In this document: piece after piece, positions 47,870 to 58,983 of the stretch
How positions within the stretch are numbered: position 1 is the first letter of the stretch
How the letters are laid out: each line of letters begins with the position of its first letter
From: Liolophura sinensis
Taxonomy: Eukaryota > Mollusca > Polyplacophora > Chitonida > Chitonidae
Assembly (NCBI RefSeq): GCF_032854445.1
Contig: NC_088305.1
Location: 30,841,645 to 30,900,627 of the forward strand
Length of the DNA stretch: 58,983 bases
Reading direction: 5' to 3'
Notes under the pieces: generated by a model
The model's input: the letters and a program-made list of their open reading frames with translations, nothing else
The model's database searches: none
What the model was told of the DNA's origin: nothing
Position numbers and translations under genes: made by a program

Positions 47870-49394
47870 GGGTGAGCCGTGGTCTAGTGGGTTAAACCTT
47901 CACACTGATCAATTGACCACATGAGCCTAAAGCATCTGGATCGACCCCAGTCGGGAAGACCTCGTGTAAAAACGACTGGGGTTACCGCTAGGCTAACTCG
48001 ACACTCACCTTTTCTTATTTTGTCAAGTCATACTTATTTCTTCTTTAATATACTATGCTTATCTACTAACCAACAACGGAGTTAGATTTTTGTTAATTTT
48101 TTCTTTGACATTGTTAACACTGGGATACTGCTATCTGCAAGTAGTTCTTTCACATGGATTACGGGAATTTCTCTGATTTTTTATTTGTTACTATTTGTCT
48201 TTATAAGCCCAAGAGCACAGAAAAATAATTAATGTTAATTTTAAGAGAAAGTCTGTTGTTTGAGTGATGCTGGAATGTATTCTGTTATTGCAGCAGATTA
48301 TTCTGTTAAATATGACACACATCTTCTATTAACTTAACATAAAGAGTCTATTAGAATAACAGGATGTTATTTTGAAAATGACAGAATTTTGCGTTAACAA
48401 TAACACAACACATTCTAGCATCACTCAGACAACAGACTTTCCGTTAACATTCACAGATTAACTTTTTATGTGTAAGACGGACATTTTGGGTAATCTTTAC
48501 AATGTGATATCCAAATATCACTCCTTCCGTTCGGTATATACTAATTCCGAAGACGTACTACAATCTGCATGTATCATTTTGATCTTGTTTTGAGGTGGAA
48601 ATTTGAAAATTGTCTTGAGACTTAATATCAGATACAGTGTTCAATCTTGTATATGGTTTGTCCAAAAACAATTGCGTAACAGTACATAAAATTTGAACTA
48701 TGTCTTCTGCTGTTATACTTTGGCTTCGGAGAACTCCCGGGCTGAATAGCGTATCATTTATGCATTGGAAGAAAAGAATGGTCATTTCAGCTCATTTCTG
48801 GCCAAGACTCGCTATATTGCGCGAGGCTAGGCCCCTGGGCATGCGGCTCCGATGTCACTCAAGAAGAATCCATTTTTGAAAGGTCTTCATCAAACAGCCT
48901 TAGCTGATTTAGAGAAAACAGAGAATTTCAGGGCTGTTTGATTAACACATGTAGGTAGTTAATCTCTTTGACTTAGAAGTTTGTTTCGTTTTTGTTATTC
49001 TACAGTAAATGTGGAAAGACTGGATTTTTCGAAAGAGTCGCTACAATACTGTGGCCTGTTTTGCATTTCTTGCCATATTAAAGTTTTCCTCACACGTGAA
49101 AAGTGAGCGGTGAATGAGGGCAAGCATATCTTGGCCCCAATCACTTAAAAGGTGGGGCTGGGGGTGGGGAGGAAGGGCTAGGCCCCTGGGCATCCAGCTC
49201 CGATGGCACTCTACATGAATCCATTTGTTAAATTATTGATTTTCCTCAAATGTAATACAATAAATTATTATGTGTATGTATTATTTTCACCTCAGTTCAT
49301 AGCCGTAGGCCTATATAGTTATCGCCCGAGTTGTGTTCCGGTATTGCACCACAGAGAAATCAGATATATGTACTCTACAAGTCACTTCTTCTGA
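47870..49394 (+). repeat. Array unit 18, standard (1525 bp)
   Basis: Standard order; GGCCTA insertion at about 49308-49313. The A box reads TGGTCTAGTGGG. Confidence 0.92.
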
Positions 49395-50914
49395 CGGGTG
49401 AGCCGTGGCCTAGTGGGTTAAACCTTCACACTGATCAATTGACCATATGAGCCTAAAGCATCTGGATCGACCCCAGTCGGGAAGACCTCGTGTAAGAACG
49501 ACTGGGGTTACCTCTAGGCTAACTCGACACTCACCTTTTCTTATTTTGTCAAGTCATACTTATTTCTTCTTTAATATACTATGCTTATCTACTAACCAAC
49601 AACGGAGTTAGATTTTTGTTAATTTTTTCTTTGACATTTTTAACACTGGGATACTGTTATCTGCAAGTAGTTCTTTTACAGGGATTACGGGAATTTCTTT
49701 GATTTTCATTTGTTACTATGTGTCTTAAAAAGCCCAAGAGCACAGAAAAACAATTATTGTTATTTTTAAGAGAAAGTCTGTTGTTTGAGTGATGCTGGAA
49801 TGTATTCTGTTATTGTAGCAGATTATTCTGTTAAATATGACACACATCTTCTATTAACTTAACATAAAGAGTCTATTAGAATAACAGGATGTTATTTTGA
49901 AAATGACAGAATTTTGCGTTAACAATAACACAACACATTCTAGCATCACTCAGACAACAGACTTTCCGTTAACATTCACAGATTAACTTTTTATGTGTAA
50001 GACGGACATTTTGGGTAATCTTTACAATGTGATATCCAAATATCACTCCTTCCGTTCGGTATATACTAATTCCGAAGACGTACTACAATCTGCATGTATC
50101 ATTTTGATCTTGTTTTGAGGTGGAAATTTGAAAATTGTCTTGAGACTTAATATCAGATACAGTGTTCAATCTTGTATATGGTTTGTCCAAAAACAATTGC
50201 GTAACAGTACATAAAATTTGAACTATGTCTTCTGCTGTTATACTTTGGCTTCGGAGAACTCCCGGGCTTAATAGCGTATCATTTATGCATTGGAAGAAAA
50301 GAATGGTCATTTCAGCTCATTTCTGGGCAAGACTCGCTATATTGCGCGAGGCTAGGCCCCTGGGCATGCGGCTCCGATGCCACTCTACAGGAATCCATTT
50401 TTGAAAGGTCTTCATCAAACAGCCTTAGCTGATTTTGAGAAAACAGAGAATTTCAGGGCTGTTTGATTAACACATGTAGGTAGTTAATCTCTTTGACTCA
50501 AAAGTTTATATCGTTTTTGTTGTGGTACAGTAAATGTGGAAAGACTGGATTTTTCGAACGAGTCGCTACAATACTGTGGCCTGCTTTGCATTTCTTGCCA
50601 TATCAAAGTTTCCCTCACATGTAAAAAGTGAGCGGTGAATGAGGGCAAGCATGTCTGGGCACCAATCACTTGAAAGGTGGGGCTGGGGGTGGGGAGGAAG
50701 GGCTAGGCCCCTGGCCATCCGGCTCTGATGACACTCTACAAGAATCCATTTGTTAAATTATTGATTTTCCTCAAATGTAAAACAATAAATTATTATGTGT
50801 ATGTATTATTTTTATCTCAGTTCATAGCCGTATAGAGTTATCCCCCCTGTTGTGTTCCGGTATTGCACCACAGAGAAATCAGATATATGTACTCTACAAG
50901 TCACTTCTTCTGAC
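49395..50914 (+). repeat. Array unit 19, standard (1520 bp)
   Basis: Standard order. Very similar to unit 18 across the inverted repeat and ORF segment. Confidence 0.92.
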
Positions 50915-52443
50915 GGGTGAGCCGTGGCCTAGTGGGTTAAACCTTCACACTGATCAATTGACCACATGAGCCTAAAGCATCTGGATCGAACCCAGTCGGG
51001 AAGACCTCGTGTAAGAACGACTGGGGTTACCTCTAGGCTAACTCGACACTCACCTTTTCTTATTTTGTCAAGTCATCCTTATTTCTTCTTTAATATACTA
51101 TGCTTATCTACTAACCAACAACGGAGTTAGATTTTTGTTAATTTTTTCTTTGACATTTTTAACACTGGGATACTGTTATCTGCAAGTAGTTCTTTTACAT
51201 GGATTACGGGAATTTCTCTGATTTTTCATTTGTTACTATGTGTCTTTATAACCCCAAGAGCACACAAAAACAATTAATGTTAATTTTAAGAGAAAGTCTG
51301 TTGTTTGAGTGATGCTGGAATGTATTCTGTTAATGCAGCAGATTGTTCTTTAAAATATGACACACATATTCTATTAACTTAACATAAAGGGTCTATTATA
51401 TTAACAGGATAATTTTTTGAAAATGACAGAAATTTGCGCTGACAATAACACAGCACATTCTAGCATCACTTAGACAACAGACTTTCCGTTAACATTCACA
51501 GATTAACTTTTTATGTGTAAGACGGAAATTTCGGGTACTCTTTACAATGTGATATCCAAATATCACTCCTTCCGTTCGGTATATACTAATTCCGAAGACA
51601 TACTACAATCTGCATGTATCATTTTGATCTTGTTTTGAGGTGAAAATTTGAAAATTGTTTTGAGACTTAATATCAGATACAGTGTTCAATCTTGTATATG
51701 GTTTGTCCAAAAACAATTGCGTAACAATACATAAAATTTGACCTATGTCTTCTGCTGTTATACTCTGGCTTCGGAGAACTCCCGGGCTTAATAGCGTATC
51801 ATTTATGCATTGGAAGAAAAGAATGGTCATTTCATCTCATTTCTGGGCAAGACTCGCTATGTTGCGCGAGGCTAGGCCCCTGGGCATGCGGCTCCGATGC
51901 CACTCTAGAAGAATCCATTTTTGAAAGGTCTTCATCAAACAGCCTTAGCTGATTTTGAGCAAACAGAGAATTTCAAATCCATTTGATTAACACATGTAGG
52001 TAGTTAATCTCTTTGACTCAAATGTTTATATCGTTTTTGTTATAGTACAGTAAATGTGGAAAGACTGGATTTTTCGAATGAGTCGCTACAATACTGTGGC
52101 CTGCTTTGCATTTCTTGCCATATCAAAGTTTCCCTCACATGTAAAAAGTGAGCGGTGAATGAGGGCAAGCATGTCTGGGCCCCAATCACTTGAAAAGTGG
52201 GGCTGGGGGGGGACGGGGGGGAGAGGAAGGGCTAGGCCCCAGGTCATCCGGCTCTGATGACACTCTACATCAATCCATTTTTTAAATTATTGATTTTCCT
52301 CAAATGTAATACAATAAATTATTATGTGTATGTATTATTTTCACCTCAGGTCATAGCCGTATAGAGTTATCGCCCGTGTTGTGTTCCGGTATTGCACCAC
52401 AGAGAAATCAGATATATGTACTCTACAAGTCACTTTTTCTGAC
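50915..52443 (+). repeat. Array unit 20, standard (1529 bp)
   Basis: Standard order. The B box reads GGATCGAACCC. A G-rich expansion (GGGGGGGGACGGGGGGG) lies near 52205-52221, where other units have GGGGGTGGGG. Confidence 0.92.
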
Positions 52444-53963
52444 GGGTGAGCCGTGGCCTAGTGGGTTAAATCTTCACACTGATCAATTGACCACATGAGC
52501 CTAAAGCATCTGGATCGACCCCAGTCGGGAAGACCTCGTGTAAGAACGACTGGGGTTACCTCTAGGCTAACTCGACACTCACCTTTTCTTATTTTGTCAA
52601 GTCATACTTATTTCTTCTTTAATATACTATGCTTATCTACTAACCAACAACGGAGTTAGATTTTTGTTAATTTTTTCTTTGACATTTTTAACACTGGGAT
52701 ACTGTTATCTGCAAGTAGTTCTTTTACAGGGACTACGGGAATTTCTTTGATTTTTCATTTGCTACTATGTGTCTTTATCAGCCCAAAAGCACAGAAAAAC
52801 AATTAATGTTAATTTTAAGAGAAAGTCTGTTGTTTAAGTGTTGCTGGAATGTATTCTGTTATTGCTGCAGATTATTCTCTTAAATATGATACACATATTC
52901 TAAAAACTTAACATAAAGAGTCTATTAGATTAACAGGATGTTATTTTGAATATGACACTATATTGTGTTGACAATACCAGAATACATTCTACCATCACTC
53001 AGAGAACAGACTTTCCGTTAACATTAACAGATTAACTCTTTGAGTATAAGACGGATATTTGGGGTAATCTTAACATTGTGATGTTTAAATATGACTCCTT
53101 CCGTTCGGTATATACTAATTCCCAAGACGTACTACAATCTACATGTATCATTTTTATCTTCTCTTGAGGTGGAAATTTTAAAATTGTCTTGAGACTTAAT
53201 ATCAGACACAGTGTTCAATCTTGTGTGTGGTTTGTCCAAAAACAATTGCGTAACAGTACATGAAATATGAACTACGTCTTCTGCTGTTATACTTTGGCTT
53301 GGGAGAACTCCCGGGCTTAATAGCGTATCATTTATGCATTGGAAGAAAAGAACGGTCATTTCAGCTCATTTCTGGGCAAGACTCGCTCTGTTGCGCGAGG
53401 CTAGGCCCCTGGGCATGAGGCTCCGATGCCACTCTACAAGGATCCATTTTTGAAAGGTCTTCATCAAACAGTCTTAGCTGATTTTGAGAAAACAGAGAAT
53501 TTCAAATCCATTTGATTAACACATGTAGATAGTTAATCTCTTTGACTCAAAAGTTTATATCGTTTTTGTTTTAGTACAGTAAATGTGGAAAGACTTGTTT
53601 TTTCGAACCAGTCGCTACAATACTGTGGCCTGCTTTGCATTTCTTGCCATATCAAAGTTTTCCTCACACGTAAAATGTGAGCGGTGCATGAGGGCAAGCA
53701 TATCTGGGCCCCAATCACTTAAAAGGAGGGTCTGGGGGTGGGGAGGAAGGGCTAGGCCCCTAGACATCTGGTTCCGATGACATTCCTCAAGAATCCATTT
53801 GTTAAATTATTGATTTTCCTCAAATGTAATACAATAAATTATTATGTGTATGTATTATTTTCATTTCAGTTCAAAGCCGTACAGAGTTATCCCCCGTGTT
53901 GTGTTCCGGTATTGCACCACAGAGAAATCAGATATATGTACTCTAAAAGTTACTTCTTCTGAC
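52444..53963 (+). repeat. Array unit 21, standard (1520 bp)
   Basis: Standard order. Confidence 0.92.
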
Positions 53964-56739
53964 GGGTGAGCCGTGGCCTAGTGGGTTTAACCTTCACACT
54001 GATCAATTGACCACATGAGCCTAAAGCATCTGGATCGACCCCAGTCGGGAAGACATCGTGTAAGAACGACTGGGGTTACCTCTAGGCTAACTCGACACTC
54101 ACCTTTTCTTATTTTGTCAAGTCATACTTATTTCTTCTTTAATATACTATGCCTATCTACTAACCAACAACGGAGTTAGATTTTTGTTAATTTTTTCTTT
54201 GACATTTTTAACACTGGGAGACTGTTATCTGCAAGTAGTTCTTTCACATGTATTACCGGATTTTCTTTGTTTTTTCATTTGCTAATATGTATCTTTCTAA
54301 ACCCGAGAGCACATAAAAACAATTAATGTTAATTTTAAGAGAAAGTCTTTTGCTTGAGTGATGCTGGAATGTATTCTGTTACTGCAGCAGATTATTCTGT
54401 TAAATATGACACACATATTCTATTAACTTGACATAAAGAGTCTATTAGATTAACAGGATATTATTTTGAATATAACAGAATTTTGCGTTAACAATAACAG
54501 AATACTTTCTAGCATCACTCAGACAACAGACTTTCCGTTAACATTAACAGATTAACTTTTTGAGTGTAAGACGGATATTTTGGGTAGGCCCTAATCTTTA
54601 CATTGTGATATCCAAATATCACTCCTGGTGTTCGGTATATACTAATTCCGAAGACGTACTAAAATCTGAATGTATTATTTTGATATTGTTTTGAGGTGGA
54701 AATTTTAAAATTCTCTTGAGACTTAATATCAGATACAGTGTTCAATCTTGTATATGGTTTGTCCAAAAACAATTGCGTAACAGTACAAGAAATATGAACT
54801 ATGTCTTCTGCTGTTATACTTTGGCTTCGGAGAACTCCCGGGCTTAATAGCGTATCATTTATTCATTGCAAGAGAAGAATGGTCATTTCAGTTCATTTCT
54901 GGGCCAGACTCGCTATATTGCGCGAGGCTAGGCCCCTGGGCATGCGGCTCTGATGCTACTGTACAAGAATCTATTTTTTAAATTAATGATTTCCCTCAAA
55001 TGTTGAAAAAACAAATTGTTATGTGTATGTATTATTTTCACCTCACTTTACTGCCGTGTAGAATTATCTGACCTCGTGTGTTCCGTTATCGCACCAGGGA
55101 GAAATTATTCATGTAAATGGTGACCGATAGCGTCCATTCTTGACTGAGACTTCAGTGGCCCTGTGCTTTTCAGAAAACTGCGAACTCCGCGGAGGCGCGG
55201 AACACGCGGAAGGCGCTGAGCTCCCGAACTATAGCAATGTTGCAATTTGCCACAAACGTATATGCATAACAGGAAATAAATAAAACCAGGACGTAAGATG
55301 AAGTCAGGTATCATGTGTAGAATATTAAAATTCAATTTTTTTTTGTTTCTGCCTGAATGGCTTGTACTCCTGATAACAGAATACATACAATCAAGCATCG
55401 CTTAGACAACAGACTTTATGTCCAAATTAACAAATTATTTTTTGGGTGTATGTGTGCAGTCAGATTTTAACATTCTCCTCCGGTAACTTAATAACGCCCA
55501 GGCTTGAACCTCTGTTCTATCTGGTAGGTTTATTTAGGGTCCACACCGGCTTCCTATTAACTATCACAGCTCATTGTAAGCGAGAGTCCAGGAGCCGTCT
55601 ATGCCCCGGATGCTGTGCAACTCTAGATTACCGCAGATCAGATTTCAGCCATTTTGGGGCACACATTTTAATTCACCCATAATGAGGCACCCACAGATGG
55701 AGTCTTATGAGAATAGAGCCATGGAAGTGAATTGCTGAAAATAAGTTTTGACAGTCTCCTCCAGTACATTAGATCCCGGAGGCTCTGCGACCCTTGATGA
55801 CCATAGAAATATTCTTGAACACCTGTTTGAAGTTGGTCCGCATATAGACATTGGACTTAAAGAGAACGAAGCCAGAAAGTGACATGGTTGAAAGAGCCAA
55901 ACATCAAGTGAGTGTCCAGGGGACGCCTTAGCCCCAGAATCTCCGCTACGCTAGATCATTGGTGTACAGATTTCCGCCGTTTTAAGTTAATTGGTGCCCC
56001 AAGACGCGAGGTATAAAAAAAGTGTGACACTGTAAAACAAGCAAAAAAAAAAAAAAAAAATAATAATCAAAATAAAAAAATAAAATACTTAAAGTCAGTG
56101 CCCCGAGTCTAACAGTCTTCATTTCAAGTTTAACACAAGGGCTCCGACTTTAAAAGCTGAGGCCCCAACTTTAATGTGACAGCCACATATGAGCGTCTTT
56201 ATCGAAATTTTAGTCACAGGGTCCCATTAAAAGGCTTCGTAAAACAGCCTTAGCTAATCTTGGCAAAACAGAGAATTTAAAGGCTAATTGATTAACACAT
56301 GTAGGTAGTTAATCTCTTTCACTTAGAAGTTTGTTTCGTTTTTGTTATAGTACAGTAAATGTGGAAAAACTGGATTTTTCGAACGAGGCGCTACAATACT
56401 GTGGCCTGCTTTGCATTTCTTGCCATATCAAAGTTTTCCTCACACGTAAAAAGTGAGGGATGCATGAGGGCAAGCATATCTGGGCCCCAATCACTTGAAA
56501 GGTGGGGCTGGTGGTGGAGAGGAAGGGCTAGGCCTCTCGGCATCCAGCTCCGATGGCACTCTACAAGAATCCATTTGTTAAATTATTGATTTTCCTCAAA
56601 TGTAATACAATAAATTATTATGTGTATGTATTATTTTCACCTCAGTTCACAGCCTTATGGAGTTATCCCCCCTGTTGTGTTCCGGTATTGCACCACAAAG
56701 AAATCACATATATGTACTCTACAAGTCACTTCTTCTGAC
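53964..56739 (+). repeat. Array unit 22, long (2776 bp)
   Basis: It carries extra block copy C (about 54972-56228) and a 7-bp GGCCCTA insertion at about 54587-54593. Confidence 0.9.
54972..56228 (+). repeat. Extra block of the long units, copy C
   Basis: Collinear with copies A and B, including the minus-strand 97-codon frame (55105-55398) and an A tract at about 56042-56060. Confidence 0.8.
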
Positions 56740-58264
56740 GGGTGAGCCGTGGCCTAGTTGGTTAAACCTTCACACTGATCAATTGACCACATGAGCCTAA
56801 AGCATCTGGATCGACCCCAGTCGGGAAGACCTCGCGTAAGAACGACTGGGGTTACCTCTAGGCTAACTCGACACTCACCTTTTCTTATTTTGTCAAGTCA
56901 TACTTATTTCTTCTTTAATATACTATGCTTATCTACTAACCAACAACGGAGTTAGATTTTTGTTAATTTTTTCTTTCACTTTTTTAACACTGGGATACTG
57001 CTATCTGCAAGTAGTTCTTTCACATGGATTACGGGAATTTCTTATTTTCATTTGCTAATATGTATCTTTATCAGCCCAAGAGCACACAAAAACAATTAAT
57101 GTTAATTTTAAGAGAAAGTCTGTTGTTTGAGTGATGCTGGAATGTATTCTGTTATTGCAGCAGATTATTCTGTTAAATATGACACGCATATTCTATTAAC
57201 TTAACATAAAGAGTCTATTAGATTAACAGGATGTTATTTTGAATATGACACTATATTGTGTTAACAATAACAGAATTCTTTCTAGCATCACTCAGACAAC
57301 ACCCTTTCCGTTAACATTCACATGTTAAGTTTTTGAGTGTAAGACGGATATTTTGGGTAATCTTTACATTGTGACATCCAAATATCACTCCTTCCGTTCG
57401 GTATATAGGGCCTACTAATTCTGAAGATGTACTACATTATGCATGTATCATTTTTATCTTGTCTTGAGATGAAAATTGCAAAACTGTCTTGAGACTTAAT
57501 ATCAGATACAGTGTTCAATCTTGTATATGGTCTGTCCAAAAACAATTGCGTAACAGTACATAAAATTTGAACTATGTCTTCTGCTGTTATACTTTGGTTT
57601 CGGAGAACTCCCGAGGCTTAATAGCGTATCATTTATGCATTGGAAGAAAAGAATGGTCATTTCATCTCATTTCTGGGCAAGACTGGCTATATTGCGCGAG
57701 GCTAGGCCCCTGGGCATGCGGCTCCGATGCCACTCTACAGGAATCCATTTTTCAAAGGTCTTCATCAAACAGCCTTAGCTGATTTTAAGAAAACAGAGAA
57801 TTTTAGGGCTGTTTCATTAACACCTATAGGTAGTTAATCTCTTTGACTCAAAAGTTTATATCGTTTTTGTTATAGTACAGTAAATGTGGAAAGACTGGAT
57901 TTTTCGAACGAGTCGCTACAATACTGTGGCCTGCTTTGCATTTCTTGCCATATCAAAGTTTTCCTCACACGTAAAATGTGAGCGGTGCATGAGGGCAAGC
58001 ATATCTGGGCCCCAATCACTTAAAAGGAGGGTCTGGGGGTGGGGAGGAAGGGCTAGGCCCCTAGACATCTGGCTCCGATGACACTCCTCAAGAATCCATT
58101 TGTTAAATTATTGATTTTCCTCAAATGTAATACAATAAATTATTATGTGTATGTATTATTTTCATTTCAGTTCAAAGCCGTACAGAGTTATCCCCCGTGT
58201 TGTGTTCCGGTATTGCACCACAGAGAAATAGGATATATGTACTCTAAAAGTCACTTCTTCTGAC
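56740..58264 (+). repeat. Array unit 23, standard (1525 bp), mosaic
   Basis: Standard length with a 7-bp GGGCCTA insertion at about 57408-57414. The ORF segment (GAGATGAAAATTGC) matches the SINE-linked subtype, but the inverted repeat does not and carries no SINE. Confidence 0.9.
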
Positions 58265-58983
58265 GGGTGAGCCGTGGCCTAGTGGGTTAAACCTTCACAC
58301 TGATCAATTGACCACATGAGCCTAAAGCATCTGGATCGACCCCAGTCGGGAAGACCTCGTGTAAGAACGACTGGGGTTACCTCTAGGCTAACTCGACACT
58401 CACCTTTTCTTATTTTGTCAAGTCATACTTATTTCTTCTTTAATATACTATGCCTATCTACTAACCAACAACGGAGTTAGATTTTTGTTAATTTTTTCTT
58501 TGACATTTTTAACACTGGGAGACTGTTATCTGCAAGTAGTTCTTTCACATGGATTACCGGATTTTCTTTGTTTTTTCATTTGCTAATATGTATCTTTATA
58601 AGCCCGAGAGCACATAAAAACAATTAATGTTAATTTTAAGAGAAAGTCTGTTGTTTGAGTGATGCTGGAATGTATTCTGTTACTGCAGCAGATTATTCTG
58701 TTAAATATGACACACATATTCTATTAACTTGACATAAAGAGTCTATTAGATTAACAGGATGTTATTTTGAATATAACAGAATTTTGCGTTAACAATAACA
58801 GAATACTTTCTAGCATCACTCAGACAACAGACTTTCCGTTAACATTCACTGATTAACTTTTTGAGTGTAAGACGGATATTTTGGGTAGGCCCTAATCTTT
58901 ACATTGTGATATCCAAATATCACTCCTTGTGTTCGGTATATACTAATTCCGAAGACGTACTACAATCTGAATGTATTATTTTG
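58265..58983 (+). repeat. Array unit 24, partial at window end
   Basis: The first 719 bp of a unit, very similar to the start of unit 22 and carrying the same GGCCCTA insertion (about 58887-58893). The window ends inside the ORF-homologous segment. Confidence 0.95.

Larger units (their letters stand above)
17640..58983 (+). repeat. Head-to-tail array of a ~1.52-kb unit (at least 41 kb)
   Basis: A landmark (GGGTGAGCCGTGGCCTAG) recurs 24 times in one orientation at 18443, 22115, 23634, 24805, 26325, 27772, 29480, 32269, 33768, 35287, 37090, 38258, 39782, 41575, 43382, 44900, 46350, 47870, 49395, 50915, 52444, 53964, 56740 and 58265. The modal spacing is 1518-1529 bp. Shorter and longer spacings are explained by a 350-bp deletion, a SINE insertion, an extra 1.26-kb block or local rearrangement. 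The array continues past the window end. Most short ORFs between 17.7 and 59 kb are the same few reading frames repeated in successive units and are not separate genes. Confidence 0.97.

Noticed and set aside
19135-53359. Recurring 75-codon minus-strand ORF (MTILFFQCIND...) in many array units
   Set aside because: It recurs because the unit recurs. Differences between copies change amino acids freely (HIS to QIL, DNFKIST to DSFAIFI), several units have it broken, and no domain is recognisable. No sign of protein-level selection.
20474-55398. 97-codon minus-strand ORF conserved in three long units
   Set aside because: Only three copies, all in homologous blocks, with no recognisable domain. 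Openness is explained by recent common ancestry.
21734-58263. Recurring 60-76 codon plus-strand ORFs (MWKDWIFRTSRY..., MTLYKNPFVKLL..., MKYELCLLLLYFG...)
   Set aside because: Overlapping frames of the same repeat unit, with changing ends and substitutions in every codon position. Not genes.
17640-58983. rDNA, histone, 5S or U snRNA tandem array
   Set aside because: No rRNA, histone, 5S or snRNA core sequence is recognisable in the unit; the only RNA-gene-like signal is the tRNA-type A/B box block.
1-58983. CRISPR array or bacterial mobile system
   Set aside because: The repeats are tandem minisatellites or a 1.5-kb satellite without regular unique spacers; spliced gene, SINEs and a LINE show eukaryotic DNA.

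Overview
The window is eukaryotic nuclear DNA, most likely from a marine mollusc or another lophotrochozoan. The clues are a spliced BTB-BACK-PHR gene, several tRNA-derived SINE copies of a kind common in marine invertebrate genomes, a decayed gag/APE-RT-RNase H LINE of the I/Nimb type, and long repeat-dominated stretches. No bacterial gene, operon or CRISPR array is present. Species assignment is inference.

Left part (1-17.6 kb): a patchwork of repeats around one convincing gene. In order there are two minus-strand tRNA-SINE copies flanking a 12-bp minisatellite (50-1192), a decayed SINE (2590-2812), a 5'-truncated LINE pseudogene broken in every domain (4150-7656), a recent 70-bp minisatellite (8309-8730), a 450-bp foldback element (8858-9330), a SINE 3' tail reiterated with a 73-bp period (9799-9995), a duplicated unknown segment (10278-10707), a 23-bp minisatellite (11268-11385) and an 81-bp tandem repeat (11850-12240). 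The BTBD6-like gene follows on the plus strand (exons 12504-12751 and 13607-14714, 451 aa). A tRNA-like remnant, a full plus-strand SINE (15390-15661) and a SINE fragment (17545-17632) come after it.

Right part (17.64 kb to the window end, at least 41.3 kb): a head-to-tail array with a basic unit of about 1520 bp. I located 24 copies of one landmark and spaced the units from it. Lengths fall into classes: standard 1499-1529 bp, short about 1170 bp (a 350-bp deletion between two internal direct repeats), SINE-bearing about 1710-1810 bp, long about 2780 bp (an extra 1.26-kb block), and a few rearranged ones. Each standard unit contains, in order: a 140-bp block with tRNA-like A and B boxes ending at a T-run; an AT-rich spacer; a roughly 230-bp inverted-repeat (MITE-like) element; a segment with a recurring but probably non-coding 75-codon ORF; and two copies of a roughly 50-bp motif 350 bp apart. 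The array runs off the right edge.

The most interesting signal is the 140-bp Pol III-type block. It is almost invariant across all units although the sequence around it diverges, and it is bounded by a potential closing stem and a TTTT terminator. A second unusual signal is a set of 6-7 bp GGCC-cored insertions at TA dinucleotides, seen by comparing array copies. All judgements were made by eye; no alignment, fold or database search was run.
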